Shown: piece by piece, positions 1 through 8,988 of the stretch | Layout of the letters: each line of letters starts with the position of its first letter | Numbering within the stretch: position 1 is the stretch's first letter | Assembly: GCA_965247075.1 (NCBI GenBank) | Contig: CBDFGK010000003.1 | Location: 868,001-932,000 of the forward strand | Length of the DNA stretch: 64,000 nucleotides | Direction of reading: 5' to 3' | Origin: CBDFGK01 sp965247075 | Lineage (GTDB): Bacteria > Pseudomonadota > Gammaproteobacteria > Pseudomonadales > Halieaceae | Program-made: the position numbers and the translations under genes | The notes under the pieces: model-generated | The model's database searches: none | What the model was told of the DNA's origin: nothing | The model's input: only the letters and a program-made list of their open reading frames with translations

Positions 1-99
1 AATGTCAAACAAGGCAGCTTTGATTTTCATCTGTTCAGCTTTGCCGGGATCAGCTTCTAACTCATCAAAAATGCTTCCCGCAGTAATATGCCCACTCAT
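1..99 (-). CDS. HigA-like antitoxin, N-terminal part
   Basis: The first 33 codons are visible before the gene leaves the window. They begin MSGHITAGSIF and continue with an acidic stretch typical of the N-terminus of short XRE-type antitoxins that pair with Gp49/HigB toxins. The ATG overlaps the toxin stop as TAATG, so the two are translationally coupled, toxin first. The DNA-binding domain lies outside the window, so the family call rests on position and this short segment. Confidence 0.5.
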   Translation of the reverse strand, partial: MSGHITAGSIFDELEADPGKAEQMKIKAALFDI

Positions 100-347
100 T
101 AAAACCTCTCTTTAGCCTCTCTATAGCGTCGAACAATAACTGCTTTTGTGGATTTCTCAGCAGCTTGCGTAGTCTTCCGCCAACAATGTAATACCGTAAT
201 ATAGCCTCCAAACTTCAGAACATAGGCAATTCGATAAGTTGCATCATCATGCCATATTCGAACTTCGTGAACTCCAGTTACCCCCCGACCCAAGCCCTTT
301 AACGGCTTCCAGTCCTGGGGGGTCTGACCAGTTTGCAGGCGATGCAA
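99..347 (-). pseudogene. truncated HigB-like (Gp49/DUF891) toxin
   Basis: The 82-residue reading frame carries the second half of a phage Gp49-like/RelE-superfamily toxin: an HRLQTGQ-DWKPL segment, an EVRI strand, YRIAYVLKF, the core VLHCW and a basic C-terminus. Family members are normally about 110 residues, with 20 to 30 residues before this point. Those are missing, and the only start is a TTG exactly where homology begins. Upstream, the sequence switches to the yeiH-like fragment. mRNA-cleaving activity is therefore doubtful, although the antitoxin gene follows intact. Confidence 0.65.
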
Positions 348-661
348 CTGATACCCAGCGCCAGCGTGATTACCACGTAGCCGCTCACAATCACGCTGTA
401 ATCGGCACTAATTTGCAACAATTGACTGGGGTTTAGCTTCAGGCCCAGCAGCACGATGGCTGCCTGCAGGGCATACTTGCCCCAGTTTCCCGCTGCCGGG
501 AAAGGCGTTCTGTCAAAAATCAGCACGATTGCCGCGCCCACCAGCAGGGCAATAGCGGGATTACCAAGATAGGCGAGTAGGGGTAAGGCAAGCAGAACCG
601 CCACCGCAGGCAACGATGTGATAGATGACACAATTGAAATCTGTGGATCCTGATTCATCAC
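342..661 (-). pseudogene. YeiH-family exporter, N-terminal fragment
   Basis: About 105 residues match the start of the YeiH/YadS family of putative sulfate exporters: hydrophobic helices, a GNPAIALLVGAA segment, then LQAAIVLLGLKLNP and a following helix. The family usually has 330 to 350 residues and ten or so membrane helices, so two thirds are missing. The frame continues into the toxin gene out of phase and stops soon after. The joint near 342-350 looks like a deletion or recombination scar. Confidence 0.65.
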
Positions 662-686
662 TCACCTGATAGTACATACTACACAT

Positions 687-711
687 AAAAAAAGCCCGCC
701 AGAAGGCGGGC
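687..711 (-). terminator. intrinsic terminator of the molybdoenzyme operon
   Basis: A perfect 7-bp stem (GCCCGCC, 694-700; GGCGGGC, 705-711) with an AGAA loop is followed on the minus strand by seven T residues (A-run at 687-693). It lies 95 bp past the stop of the molybdopterin oxidoreductase gene and probably ends the operon starting at 5471 or 6646. Confidence 0.85.
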
Positions 712-805
712 AATAGCTTCGCATGAAACCGCAGGCTGCTTTCGCAGCCAATCCAGTGTAAGGGGTTTCACTAATCTCCCCATGTCAATTCTGGCAAAGC
801 AGATG

Positions 806-3133
806 TCACTCGACTATGCCATTCACAACCCGCGGTTGCTCAAACGAGCTCACCTCAGCCACAGACCCATCAAATCGCTCCATTTCCACCAGGCAACTGT
901 GGGCGCTGGGACCCTGGGCCAGACTAGAGGTCCCGACATCGCGGGTCAGCACATTGGGATTGCCATGTAGCTCCAGGCCATTGTCATCCGGGCAGTACCA
1001 GGCACCCGTGGCTAGCTCTATCACTCCTTCTCGCAGCCCATCAGAAACAACCGCGCCGGCCAGGCAGGCTCCGCGGTCGTTATAGAGGCGTACTATATCG
1101 CCGCTCTTGATATTACGTGCCGCCGCATCCCGTGGGTGCATACGCATAGGCTCACGACCATTGACCTTGGCCGCGCGACTGGTAACACCATGATCGTACT
1201 GGCTGTGAAGACGCGTTCTGGGCTGGTTGGACACCAGATGCAGGGGGTATTCACTGGCGCGCTCGCCAAGCAGCGATTCGGACTTATCAAACCAGCGCGG
1301 ATAGCCGGCACAATCCGGGTAAGCAAAATCGGCAATGGTTTTCGAGTACAGCTCAATTTTTCCCGACGGGGTGGCCAGTCGGTTCAAATCTGGATCACGG
1401 CGAAACTTTTCCAGCACATACTCGGCACTTGGCAGTTGCTCCAACATCGAAATTTGATCGCCCGCCCAGAACTCCGCAAAATTTGGCAAGCTGACACCGA
1501 CGGCCGCAGCGTTTTCACAGGTACTGTTGTACAACGCCTCAACCCACTCTTCGGCAGACTTGCCCTCGGTAAAGCCGGTGGCGAAGCCCAGTCGCTCTGC
1601 CAGGGCTGAAAACACCAGGTAATCATCGCGGGCCTGGCGGAACGGGGGAACAGCTTGTCGCATGGGTGACAGGTAAGCATCATTACTACCTCCCCCGAAG
1701 TCATTGCGTTCCAACATTGTGGTGACCGGGAAGACAATATCGGCATGGCGCGCCGTGGCGGTCCAGAAGGCCTCGTTAACGATGACAGTTTCCGGTTCGG
1801 CCCAGGCGGCACGCAGGCGATTGAGATCCTGGTGGTGGTGAAAGGGATTGCCGCCGGCCCAGTAAATCAGCTGGATTTCGGGATAGGCCAGCCGCTGCCC
1901 GTTGTAATCAAAACTCTCGCCCGGCGACTCCAGCATCTCGGCGACGCGCGATACGGGAATGAAGTCAGGCACCGGATTGCGCCCCTGGGCCAGGGCACCG
2001 AGTCGAAAATTGGGCACCCGCCGACCGCTGAATCCCATATTGTGAATGCAACCGTACCCATAAGCCACGCCACCGCCGGGCAGGCCAATATGACCCAGCA
2101 TCGCCGCCAGTGCCGTAATAGCCCAGTACGGCTGCTCACCGTGCTCCTGGCGCTGCAATGACCAGCTGATTCCCACCACACTACGATCTCGGTGCAACAG
2201 CCGCGCCAGGCTACCAATGGTCTGGACATCGATGCCCGTCAAGGATTCTGCCCAGGCCGCATTTTTCTCCTGGCCGTCAAAATGCCCCATCAGGTAGGAG
2301 ATAAACTGCTGGGATCCCTCGGTATAGCGATCGAGAAACGCCTGGTCCTGCAGCCCCTCGGAGAATAGCGTGTGCATCATGCCCAACATCAGCGCCACAT
2401 CGGTTCCTGGGCGGATAGGCAACCAGCGGGCATTGAGGAAGTCGCCCGCATCACCCCGGATAGGGCTGATATTGATTATGTCGACACCGGCGTCGCGGAT
2501 TTTTTCAAGCTGCGCGCGCGCCGTATGGGAACCAAGACCACCTGCATTGACCTGGTTGTTCTTCATGGCGGCACCGCCAAACAACAGCAGTGTCTTGCAG
2601 TGCTCGGAGATGTCATCGGCGGTGGGTGCTTCAAACACCAGCTGCATAAAGGGGATGCCCAGCACGTGGGGCATAATCACCTCAGCGGCGGCAGTGGAGT
2701 AGGTATTCACCGAGCGTGTGTAACCGCCGAATCCATTCAAAAAGCGGTGAATCTGGCTCTGGGCATGGTGAAAGCGACCGGCACTACCCCAACCGTAAGA
2801 ACCCCCATAGATGGCACGATTACCATGATTTCGCCGGGTGCGCTGCAACGCTTCCGCCGCCAGATCCAGAGCCTGGTCCCAGCTGACCGCAACAAAAGGC
2901 TCGCGACCGCGTAAATGGGTGGCACTGGCTTCAGGACTGAACAGGTAGCTCTGGCGCACCATGGGTTGGGGAATGCGGGTGCCGGGATCCAGGGTATTGA
3001 GCAGCGACTGGCCTATAGGCGAGGGATCAGCATCACTCTCGTAGGGATGCACGCCCAGTATCTCGGCCCCGTCCGATTCGATCCGGTAGTTGCCCCAGTG
3101 GGTACAGGTTGGCGTTAGTCTATTTGCCACCAT
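806..3133 (-). CDS. molybdopterin oxidoreductase, BisC/TorA-like
   Basis: This 775-residue protein belongs to the DMSO reductase superfamily, closest in type to biotin sulfoxide/TMAO reductases. It has no N-terminal Fe-S cysteine motif, shows the YGWGSAGRFHHAQ segment (residues 113-125) typical of that group, and has a Ser in NTYSTAAA (about residue 146) at the usual molybdenum-ligand position. The C-terminus has the cofactor-binding HPRDAAARNI-SGDIVRLYNDRG domain. No twin-arginine signal peptide is seen, so it should be cytoplasmic like BisC. It starts 6 bp after the upstream acyl-CoA dehydrogenase and is probably co-transcribed. It may reduce an S- or N-oxide or hydroxylate an intermediate; the substrate is not deducible. 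Confidence 0.85.
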   Translation of the reverse strand: MVANRLTPTCTHWGNYRIESDGAEILGVHPYESDADPSPIGQSLLNTLDPGTRIPQPMVRQSYLFSPEASATHLRGREPFVAVSWDQALDLAAEALQRTRRNHGNRAIYGGSYGWGSAGRFHHAQSQIHRFLNGFGGYTRSVNTYSTAAAEVIMPHVLGIPFMQLVFEAPTADDISEHCKTLLLFGGAAMKNNQVNAGGLGSHTARAQLEKIRDAGVDIINISPIRGDAGDFLNARWLPIRPGTDVALMLGMMHTLFSEGLQDQAFLDRYTEGSQQFISYLMGHFDGQEKNAAWAESLTGIDVQTIGSLARLLHRDRSVVGISWSLQRQEHGEQPYWAITALAAMLGHIGLPGGGVAYGYGCIHNMGFSGRRVPNFRLGALAQGRNPVPDFIPVSRVAEMLESPGESFDYNGQRLAYPEIQLIYWAGGNPFHHHQDLNRLRAAWAEPETVIVNEAFWTATARHADIVFPVTTMLERNDFGGGSNDAYLSPMRQAVPPFRQARDDYLVFSALAERLGFATGFTEGKSAEEWVEALYNSTCENAAAVGVSLPNFAEFWAGDQISMLEQLPSAEYVLEKFRRDPDLNRLATPSGKIELYSKTIADFAYPDCAGYPRWFDKSESLLGERASEYPLHLVSNQPRTRLHSQYDHGVTSRAAKVNGREPMRMHPRDAAARNIKSGDIVRLYNDRGACLAGAVVSDGLREGVIELATGAWYCPDDNGLELHGNPNVLTRDVGTSSLAQGPSAHSCLVEMERFDGSVAEVSSFEQPRVVNGIVE

Positions 3134-3139
3134 TGTGCC

Positions 3140-4315
3140 CTAGTAGGAACGCGGCATACCCAGCACATGCTCACCGATATAGTTCAGCGTCATCTGCTGG
3201 GTGATAGGCGCCAGACGAAACAGCTGCGCTTCGCGCCACCAACGCTCCTGGTGGTATTCGCGGGCAAAACCTGCGCCACCGTACGTCTGCATGGAGTGAT
3301 AGCAGGCTTCAATACAGGCCTCCACGGCGACGTACTTGGCGGCGTTGGCAATATCGCCTACCGCTTTGGATGACTCGCCGCGATCGTGCATGGTGGCCGC
3401 TTTCAACACCGACAGCCAGGCCGCCTCGAGTTTGGCATGGGCGCCAGCCAGGGGATGCTGCACCGCCTGGTGAGCACCGATTGGCTGCCCGAAAACCGAG
3501 CGCTCATTGGCATATTCGATAGCTTTACGCAACGCCAGTCGACCGGTACCAATGGCCCCTGCGGCAACCAGGATTCGCTCCGGGTTCAGTGTGCCCAACA
3601 GGTTGTAAAACCCTTTGCCCTCTTCACCCAACAGGCAATCTTCGCTGACACGAACATCTTCTATGAACAGTTGGTTGGACTTGTAGTAATTAAAGGCGTG
3701 TTTGGCTATGGGATCGCAGCTAAAGCCTTCACAGGGCAGGTCGATCAAAAACATGGAGATACCACCGGCACGATTCTCACTGTCTTTCGCCTTTGTGGTT
3801 CTCGCCACCAACAGAATAGCATCCGAATTCTGGAAATTAGTGATAAACCATTTGCCACCGTTGATGACAAAGTCAGTGCCATCGCGCTGGGCAAAGGTTT
3901 CGATATTCAGGGTATTGGTGCCAGCATTGGGTTCCGACAAGCCAAAGGCGCAGATCTTCTGACCGGCAGCCATGTCCGGCAGGTAGCGCTGTTTCTGTGC
4001 GTCATTGCCGTGGGCAAGAATAGAAAGCGTGCCCAATACACCAAATAAGTATCCCAGGGCCGGGCCACCGCCACCGCCGCCCCGGCACAGCGCTTCCATG
4101 GCCACGGTCATCTCGGTGATCCCGGTAGCCATACCGCCGTACTCCTCCGGCACCGGCAAGCCAAAAAAGCCCGCCTCGCCCAGCTCGGCAATAAATTCCG
4201 CCGGGTATTCACCGGCCTCATCTTTGCCACGCCAGTATTCCGGATCAAATTTGGCAGAAATCTGTTCGGCCGTATCCACCATCATTTGCTGTTCCAGGCT
4301 CAGTTCAAAGTCCAT
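3140..4315 (-). CDS. acyl-CoA dehydrogenase, IVD-type active site
   Basis: This 391-residue FAD flavoprotein introduces an alpha-beta double bond into an acyl-CoA. It carries FGLSEPNAGTNT and WFITNFQNSDAILL flavin and substrate segments and the RSVFGQPIGAHQAVQH helix. The C-terminal position where MCAD-type enzymes have the catalytic Glu reads LAPITQQM, so that base is absent. Instead a Glu is present in NPERIL (residue 246), where isovaleryl-CoA and long-chain dehydrogenases keep theirs. The start at 4315 is chosen because AGGAG lies 7 nt upstream; a longer frame would add eight residues overlapping the preceding gene. It follows another dehydrogenase gene by 10 bp. Confidence 0.9.
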   Translation of the reverse strand: MDFELSLEQQMMVDTAEQISAKFDPEYWRGKDEAGEYPAEFIAELGEAGFFGLPVPEEYGGMATGITEMTVAMEALCRGGGGGGPALGYLFGVLGTLSILAHGNDAQKQRYLPDMAAGQKICAFGLSEPNAGTNTLNIETFAQRDGTDFVINGGKWFITNFQNSDAILLVARTTKAKDSENRAGGISMFLIDLPCEGFSCDPIAKHAFNYYKSNQLFIEDVRVSEDCLLGEEGKGFYNLLGTLNPERILVAAGAIGTGRLALRKAIEYANERSVFGQPIGAHQAVQHPLAGAHAKLEAAWLSVLKAATMHDRGESSKAVGDIANAAKYVAVEACIEACYHSMQTYGGAGFAREYHQERWWREAQLFRLAPITQQMTLNYIGEHVLGMPRSY

Positions 4316-4325
4316 GGCTAAACTC

Positions 4326-5471
4326 CTAAAACGCCGCAATACCGGTAAGGGCGCGACCGATCAATAATTTCTGGATTTCGGTGGTGCCCTCAGTGAAGGG
4401 AAAGACCCGCACCGCCCGGTACATATATTCCACCGCAAATTCTTTGGTAATACCGTTGCCACCGTGCACCTGCACCGCGTCGTTGACGATCTCGCAGGCC
4501 AGCTCGGTGCCGTACCACTTGGCCATGGCGCTGAGAACGTCACTGCGCACCCCCCGATCGATGCAATTGAGGGCGTGGTAGGCCATCAATTTACCGGCCT
4601 CCAGCTTTGTGGCCATCTCCGCCAGCTTGGCCTGGATTAACTGGTGACCGGCAATGGGTTTGCCGTACTGGCTGCGCTCGAGGGAATACCTGATGGCCTC
4701 ATCCAGTGCCGCCTGACCTATACCCAGCGCCATCAGGGCCACCAGTGGACGCGAGCTGGCCAACAGGGTGAGCATGGTTTTCAATGCCTGGCCCGGCTGC
4801 ACCAGCATATTTTTCGCCGGTACACGCACATCGTCAAAGAACACCTGGGCCGTGGACTGGCTATTGAGTGCTGTTTTCTCAATATTGGTGGTCTCGTAAC
4901 CGTGTTCACGATCCACCAGGAACAGGGTCAGGCCGCCAACCGGATCATCGTTTACCCGGCACAGCAGAATCAGGAAGTCGGAATAGTCTCCGTTGGAAAT
5001 CCACAGCTTTTCCCCGTTGATTACATACTCGTCGCCGTCTTTTTTTGCACGGCAGTTGACGGCCGTTACTTCCGAGCCGGCACCCGGTTCAGACATCGCC
5101 ACCGCACCCATTTTTTCGGCCGCCATCAGAGGCCGGAGATAGGCCTCCTTGAATTCATCCGAGGCGATACCCAGCAACTTTCCCGTGGTCATCTGGATCA
5201 AAACCGGAATGGAAATATCCGCAGAGACCTTGGCCAACTCGTGCTGCAACAGCCCCACCGTGACCGCATCCAGACCCATACCGCCATCTTCTTCAGCAAT
5301 GGGTCCATTACCCACACCAAAGTCCAGCAGCTGCTGCAGGATGGGTTGCATGACGTCTTTGGGAATCAGCTTATCCTTGTATTGCGCCGCGACCGGGCGG
5401 ATCTCCGCCTGCAGAAATTTGGCAAAGGAATCGATAATCATTTGCTGTTCTTCAGACAGCGAGAAATCCAT
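4326..5471 (-). CDS. acyl-CoA dehydrogenase, MCAD-type active site
   Basis: This 381-residue acyl-CoA dehydrogenase has AMSEPGAGSEVTAV, LWISNGDYSDFLI and QVHGGNGITKEF segments. The catalytic Glu is in the classic C-terminal position within FTEGTTEIQK (about residue 361). The helix position where isovaleryl-CoA dehydrogenases carry Glu reads SSRPLV, so this enzyme and its downstream neighbour place their base in opposite ways. The pair may act as partners, like the heteromeric dehydrogenases of steroid side-chain degradation, or on successive substrates. It is the first gene of a block of three that ends at the terminator near 700. Confidence 0.9.
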   Translation of the reverse strand: MDFSLSEEQQMIIDSFAKFLQAEIRPVAAQYKDKLIPKDVMQPILQQLLDFGVGNGPIAEEDGGMGLDAVTVGLLQHELAKVSADISIPVLIQMTTGKLLGIASDEFKEAYLRPLMAAEKMGAVAMSEPGAGSEVTAVNCRAKKDGDEYVINGEKLWISNGDYSDFLILLCRVNDDPVGGLTLFLVDREHGYETTNIEKTALNSQSTAQVFFDDVRVPAKNMLVQPGQALKTMLTLLASSRPLVALMALGIGQAALDEAIRYSLERSQYGKPIAGHQLIQAKLAEMATKLEAGKLMAYHALNCIDRGVRSDVLSAMAKWYGTELACEIVNDAVQVHGGNGITKEFAVEYMYRAVRVFPFTEGTTEIQKLLIGRALTGIAAF

Positions 5472-5560
5472 GGGCAGGCCTGCGTTAGTAAGAATTTATG
5501 GTGTTAGCACTATAGTGGCAGGGCCTGTGCAACACCTTGTCAAACCCGGCAAGGCTGGTG

Positions 5561-6646
5561 TCACGCGACAGGCTCGGGCGATTCGGTATCTTCCCAGGTC
5601 GGTTCTGGAATCGTTGCGCTAAAGCGCGGTGCAGGTTGCGGATACCACTCGCCATCCACTTCCCGGTAGGCATCGCGGGCCCGATTGTGAGGATGATGCG
5701 GTGCTTCAGAATAATTCAGCACAGGCGCAAAGCAGGCATCGGTACCCTCCAGCAATTCACACCAGTCATCGCGAGTACGGGATAAAAACATAGCCTGTAG
5801 CTTACCCACCTGCTCGGGCCAGCGAGACCGATCCCACTGGTCCAGGCCTACAAATTCCGGCACCGCTTCCAGTTCCAGCAACTGCAACAAGACCCGGTAA
5901 AACTTGGCTTCCACCGCACAAACCGTGACATAGCCGCCATCACTACAAACGTAGGTACGATTCCATGGCGCCGCCCCATCCATCCATTGTCCGCCGCGCT
6001 CATCACTAAGATGACCGCCCTGGTAGAAGCTACGGGCAAAAGACGCCAGGTACGCGGTGCCATCCACTATCGCCGCGTCTATGACCTGACCCTCGCCAGT
6101 TCGGCTTGCGTGCAGTAATCCGCAGGCTAGGCCCCAGGCCATCATTGCCGTACCACCCATGGCATCACCCAACAGGGTGGGTGGCGCCTGCGGCGGCCTG
6201 TCCCCGTTGCCACTGTGGTACAGCGCACCGGTCAGGGATATGTAGTTGGGGTCGTGGCCAGCCACCTGTGACAAGGGGCCGGTTTGCCCCCAGCCGGTAA
6301 GCCGCCCGTAAACCAAGGCCGGATTACGCGCCAGGCAAATATCGGGTCCCAAACCCAGTCGCTCCATAACGCCCGGTCGAAATGCTTCAATAAGCGCATC
6401 GGCTTGTTCCACCAGATCCAGCACTTGTTGAATGCCGGCCGGATCTTTTAAATCCACGGCAACCGGCAGCTTGCCGCGCCGCATCATATCGCGCTTGCGC
6501 ACATGCAGGCTGGATTCGGCTGACTTGCCTGACTGGCGCTCGACCAGGAATACCTCCGCCCCCATGTCGGCCAGCATCATGCCGCACAGCGGTCCCGGCC
6601 CAATGCCTGCCATTTCAACAATTTTTATACCTGCTAGCGGTCCCAT
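5561..6646 (-). CDS. CaiB/BaiF CoA-transferase family, alpha-methylacyl-CoA racemase-like
   Basis: This 361-residue protein matches the class III CoA-transferase fold, racemase branch. The N-terminus reads MGPLAGIKIVEMAG. The racemase base pair is present as His in GHDPNYISLTGAL and Asp in LLGDAMGG, matching the His/Asp pair of mycobacterial MCR and human AMACR. The role is epimerisation of 2-methylacyl-CoA thioesters so that stereospecific acyl-CoA dehydrogenases can act. This fits two dehydrogenase genes directly downstream (89-bp gap). It implies a substrate with an alpha-methyl branch, such as an isoprenoid or steroid side chain or a 2-arylpropionate. Confidence 0.85.
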   Translation of the reverse strand: MGPLAGIKIVEMAGIGPGPLCGMMLADMGAEVFLVERQSGKSAESSLHVRKRDMMRRGKLPVAVDLKDPAGIQQVLDLVEQADALIEAFRPGVMERLGLGPDICLARNPALVYGRLTGWGQTGPLSQVAGHDPNYISLTGALYHSGNGDRPPQAPPTLLGDAMGGTAMMAWGLACGLLHASRTGEGQVIDAAIVDGTAYLASFARSFYQGGHLSDERGGQWMDGAAPWNRTYVCSDGGYVTVCAVEAKFYRVLLQLLELEAVPEFVGLDQWDRSRWPEQVGKLQAMFLSRTRDDWCELLEGTDACFAPVLNYSEAPHHPHNRARDAYREVDGEWYPQPAPRFSATIPEPTWEDTESPEPVA

Positions 6647-6761
6647 AGGTAATCCCTCTCAGAGAATTCCAGCGTAGCAAGGTCATGGGGATCCTGCCTG
6701 TCGATGCAGGCAAAGCTCAGGTCAGAATTTCAAGCATCACCTTACTGCCTCAGGACCGGGA

Positions 6762-7379
6762 TTAGCGAAGGATCCCATTGAAGATCAACTGCCTGGCTGA
6801 AGCCGCCAGGCTACTGCCGTCGAGTTGATCTCCCTGGCGATACCATTCCAGTAACATCCCGTCAGTAAATGCCACCAGGGCGGCAGCCCGCTCTCTCACT
6901 GGCAGTTGCGCATTGAAACTACCCTCAGCAACTCCGAGCTCATACACGCGCGCCATCTGTCCGTGGTAATTCCTATACATGGCCTGCACCTTGTCTCGCA
7001 CCCGGTCTTCCCGACCGAAAAACTCCAACGACACCAGAATGGGCAATAGCAACAACTGGTTGTTCTCCGCTCCCACTTTTGCCGCCCAGGCAATAAACAT
7101 CTCCAATTGCTCGGCGGCACTTTCTCCGGAGTGTTGCATATCATCGAACACACCCTGGTACAGGGCCTGGGACTGTTGCAGCAACTCCAGAAGCAGTGTC
7201 GACTTATCCTTGAAATAGAAATAGACCCCGCCCTTGGTCAGTTTCGCAGCCGCAGCGATCTGGTCAATGCTGGTCGCCTGGAAACCGTTGCTAACAAACA
7301 ATTCTAGCGCGGCAGAGAGCACTTGTTCAGTACTCTGTTCGCGGCGCTCTTCATTGGTTCTACGGCGGGTTGTGGTCAT
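6762..7379 (-). CDS. TetR family transcriptional regulator
   Basis: A 205-residue repressor-type protein. The helix-turn-helix is at residues 30-60 (GFQATSIDQIAAAAKLTKGGVYFYFKDKSTLL), a classic TetR/AcrR signature, and is followed by an all-helical ligand-binding domain. It lies just upstream of the racemase gene on the same strand (115-bp gap) and probably senses an acyl-CoA or free acid in the pathway. A palindrome of TetR-operator style lies upstream of the oxygenase operon at 21330-21353, which could be its target; no such palindrome was seen near its own gene. Confidence 0.85.
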   Translation of the reverse strand: MTTTRRRTNEERREQSTEQVLSAALELFVSNGFQATSIDQIAAAAKLTKGGVYFYFKDKSTLLLELLQQSQALYQGVFDDMQHSGESAAEQLEMFIAWAAKVGAENNQLLLLPILVSLEFFGREDRVRDKVQAMYRNYHGQMARVYELGVAEGSFNAQLPVRERAAALVAFTDGMLLEWYRQGDQLDGSSLAASARQLIFNGILR

Positions 7380-7442
7380 GGCTGCATCATCAACTTTCCT
7401 TGCAACCGAGGATATCCCGCGACACTCTCCAGTGGAATCGCT

Positions 7443-8804
7443 CTAAAGCGTATTTTTGAAGATTTCACCGCCCTTCATGATAAAGGGCATGGTTTCAATT
7501 TCACCGGTAGCGGCATCCCACCAGCCTGGATCGGCACCTACCAGCGTAATATCTTCCAGCGGATTGCCGTCGATCAACAGAATGTCTGCCATTGCACCTG
7601 CCTCGATAACGCCCACTTTCCCGTAGGGGTTGCGCGGCCCGGACATGGCAACCAGTTGCCCGGAAACGGAAGTGGCACGGCGCAGCGTCTCGTAATTGCC
7701 GAACAGCTCGGCCACCCAGTACAGTTCATAGCGGCGCTGCTTGATATGGCTGGCGGGAGGCCCGAAGGCATCCACAGCAAACGGGACCTTGGGCTTATAC
7801 TGCTTTATTAGTGGCACCAACTGGTCCATATCTCGCTGCGCTGATTCAATCTTGGCAATATTCACCGGCTTGAGACCGGGAAGCTCTGCCAGTCGTGGTG
7901 ACAGGGCATTGAATTGGGGTGCCAGGAAGGCGCCTTTCTTGACCAGTTTCCTGACAGTTTTTTCCTTGATCATGTGGCCGTGGTCAACACACTTCACCCC
8001 GGAATCCAAGGCGCGATTAATCGCCGGGTCAGCCAGCAGGTGTGCCGTAACATAGGTGCCCCAGTCTGCGGCGGCAGCCACCGCCGCCATTTGCTCTTCC
8101 GGCTGGAATTGTATGGAATCAATCGGATCAAAGTCAGAACCGGCACCGCCACTACCCATCATCTTGATCTGGGTGGCACCCTGGCGAAGATTCTCACGCA
8201 CCGCGCGGTACACCTCGGCCTTGCCGTCAGCAACAATGCCCATCTTCAGGCGGTGGCCCGCATCCATGTGACCGGTATGGGGATGCGCTTCGGCCGGGGT
8301 ACGGAAGTCACCGTGACCCGAAGTCTGCGAGAGAAAAGCGCCTGATGGATAGATGCGAGGCCCGGGAATCAAACCTTCGTCAATTGCGTGCTTGAGGGGA
8401 AACGTATTGCCTCCTGCATCCCGCACCGTAGTGAAGCCATCTTCCAGGAATCCGCGCGCGATAACCGTGGCGCGAATAGCATTTTCTTCCGGCGTGATGT
8501 TACCGTGAATATCCGCCAGCGCGGTAGTAATTGCCAGATGGGTATGCACATCGATCATCCCGGGCATCAGGGTTCTGCCAGCACCGTCTATGACAGTAAC
8601 ACTGCTGCCCACCTCTATCGGCCGCGGACTAATCCTGGCGATGCGATCTTCCTCAATCAACAGGTGATGGCCGCGATGCAGTTCCTCGCTCATGCCATCA
8701 AATATATTGACATTGCTAATCAGGAAGGATGGTTGAGCCAGCAATGGAACCGAAAACAGGCACATCCCGACCAGCGCCAGGCTGCGTTTGAGTAAAGCAC
8801 ACAT
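7443..8804 (-). CDS. exported amidohydrolase, prolidase/imidazolonepropionase-like
   Basis: A 453-residue metal-dependent amidohydrolase. The start at 8804 gives a clear signal peptide (MCALLKRSLALVGMCLF, cleavage after LLAQ) with GGAGAG just upstream, so it should act in the periplasm. Metal ligands are visible as VHTHLA after the GMID strand, a His in VTAHLLADPAI and another in VDHGHMI. The Lys in TQIKMMGSGG is at the position usually carbamylated in this group. It resembles the Xaa-Pro dipeptidase and carboxyl-peptidase branch. It ends 63 bp before the TetR gene. The link to the CoA pathway is only by position. Confidence 0.8.
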   Translation of the reverse strand: MCALLKRSLALVGMCLFSVPLLAQPSFLISNVNIFDGMSEELHRGHHLLIEEDRIARISPRPIEVGSSVTVIDGAGRTLMPGMIDVHTHLAITTALADIHGNITPEENAIRATVIARGFLEDGFTTVRDAGGNTFPLKHAIDEGLIPGPRIYPSGAFLSQTSGHGDFRTPAEAHPHTGHMDAGHRLKMGIVADGKAEVYRAVRENLRQGATQIKMMGSGGAGSDFDPIDSIQFQPEEQMAAVAAAADWGTYVTAHLLADPAINRALDSGVKCVDHGHMIKEKTVRKLVKKGAFLAPQFNALSPRLAELPGLKPVNIAKIESAQRDMDQLVPLIKQYKPKVPFAVDAFGPPASHIKQRRYELYWVAELFGNYETLRRATSVSGQLVAMSGPRNPYGKVGVIEAGAMADILLIDGNPLEDITLVGADPGWWDAATGEIETMPFIMKGGEIFKNTL

Positions 8805-8988
8805 ATTGCTCTCCGAAGAATGAATAGTCCAAGAATAGACCAGTCGAGGCAACATACGCTGTCGATGTCGGCAAATTACCCGTCACTCACGCGGCGGTGT
8901 GCCCCTTGCTTTGCCTGATTTGATAATCAGTTTGTCGCCCTGGATTGGTACCGTTACACACTGACAATAACCAATTCGAGTTCAGGTC
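8805..8988. promoter_or_regulatory. divergent promoter region with a small palindrome
   Basis: This 184-bp gap separates the amidohydrolase (minus) from the fused oxidoreductase (plus), so it must hold both promoters. The clearest structure is CTGAT-N6-ATCAG at 8915-8930, which could be an operator half-site pair. No confident -35/-10 pair is called. Confidence 0.3.
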
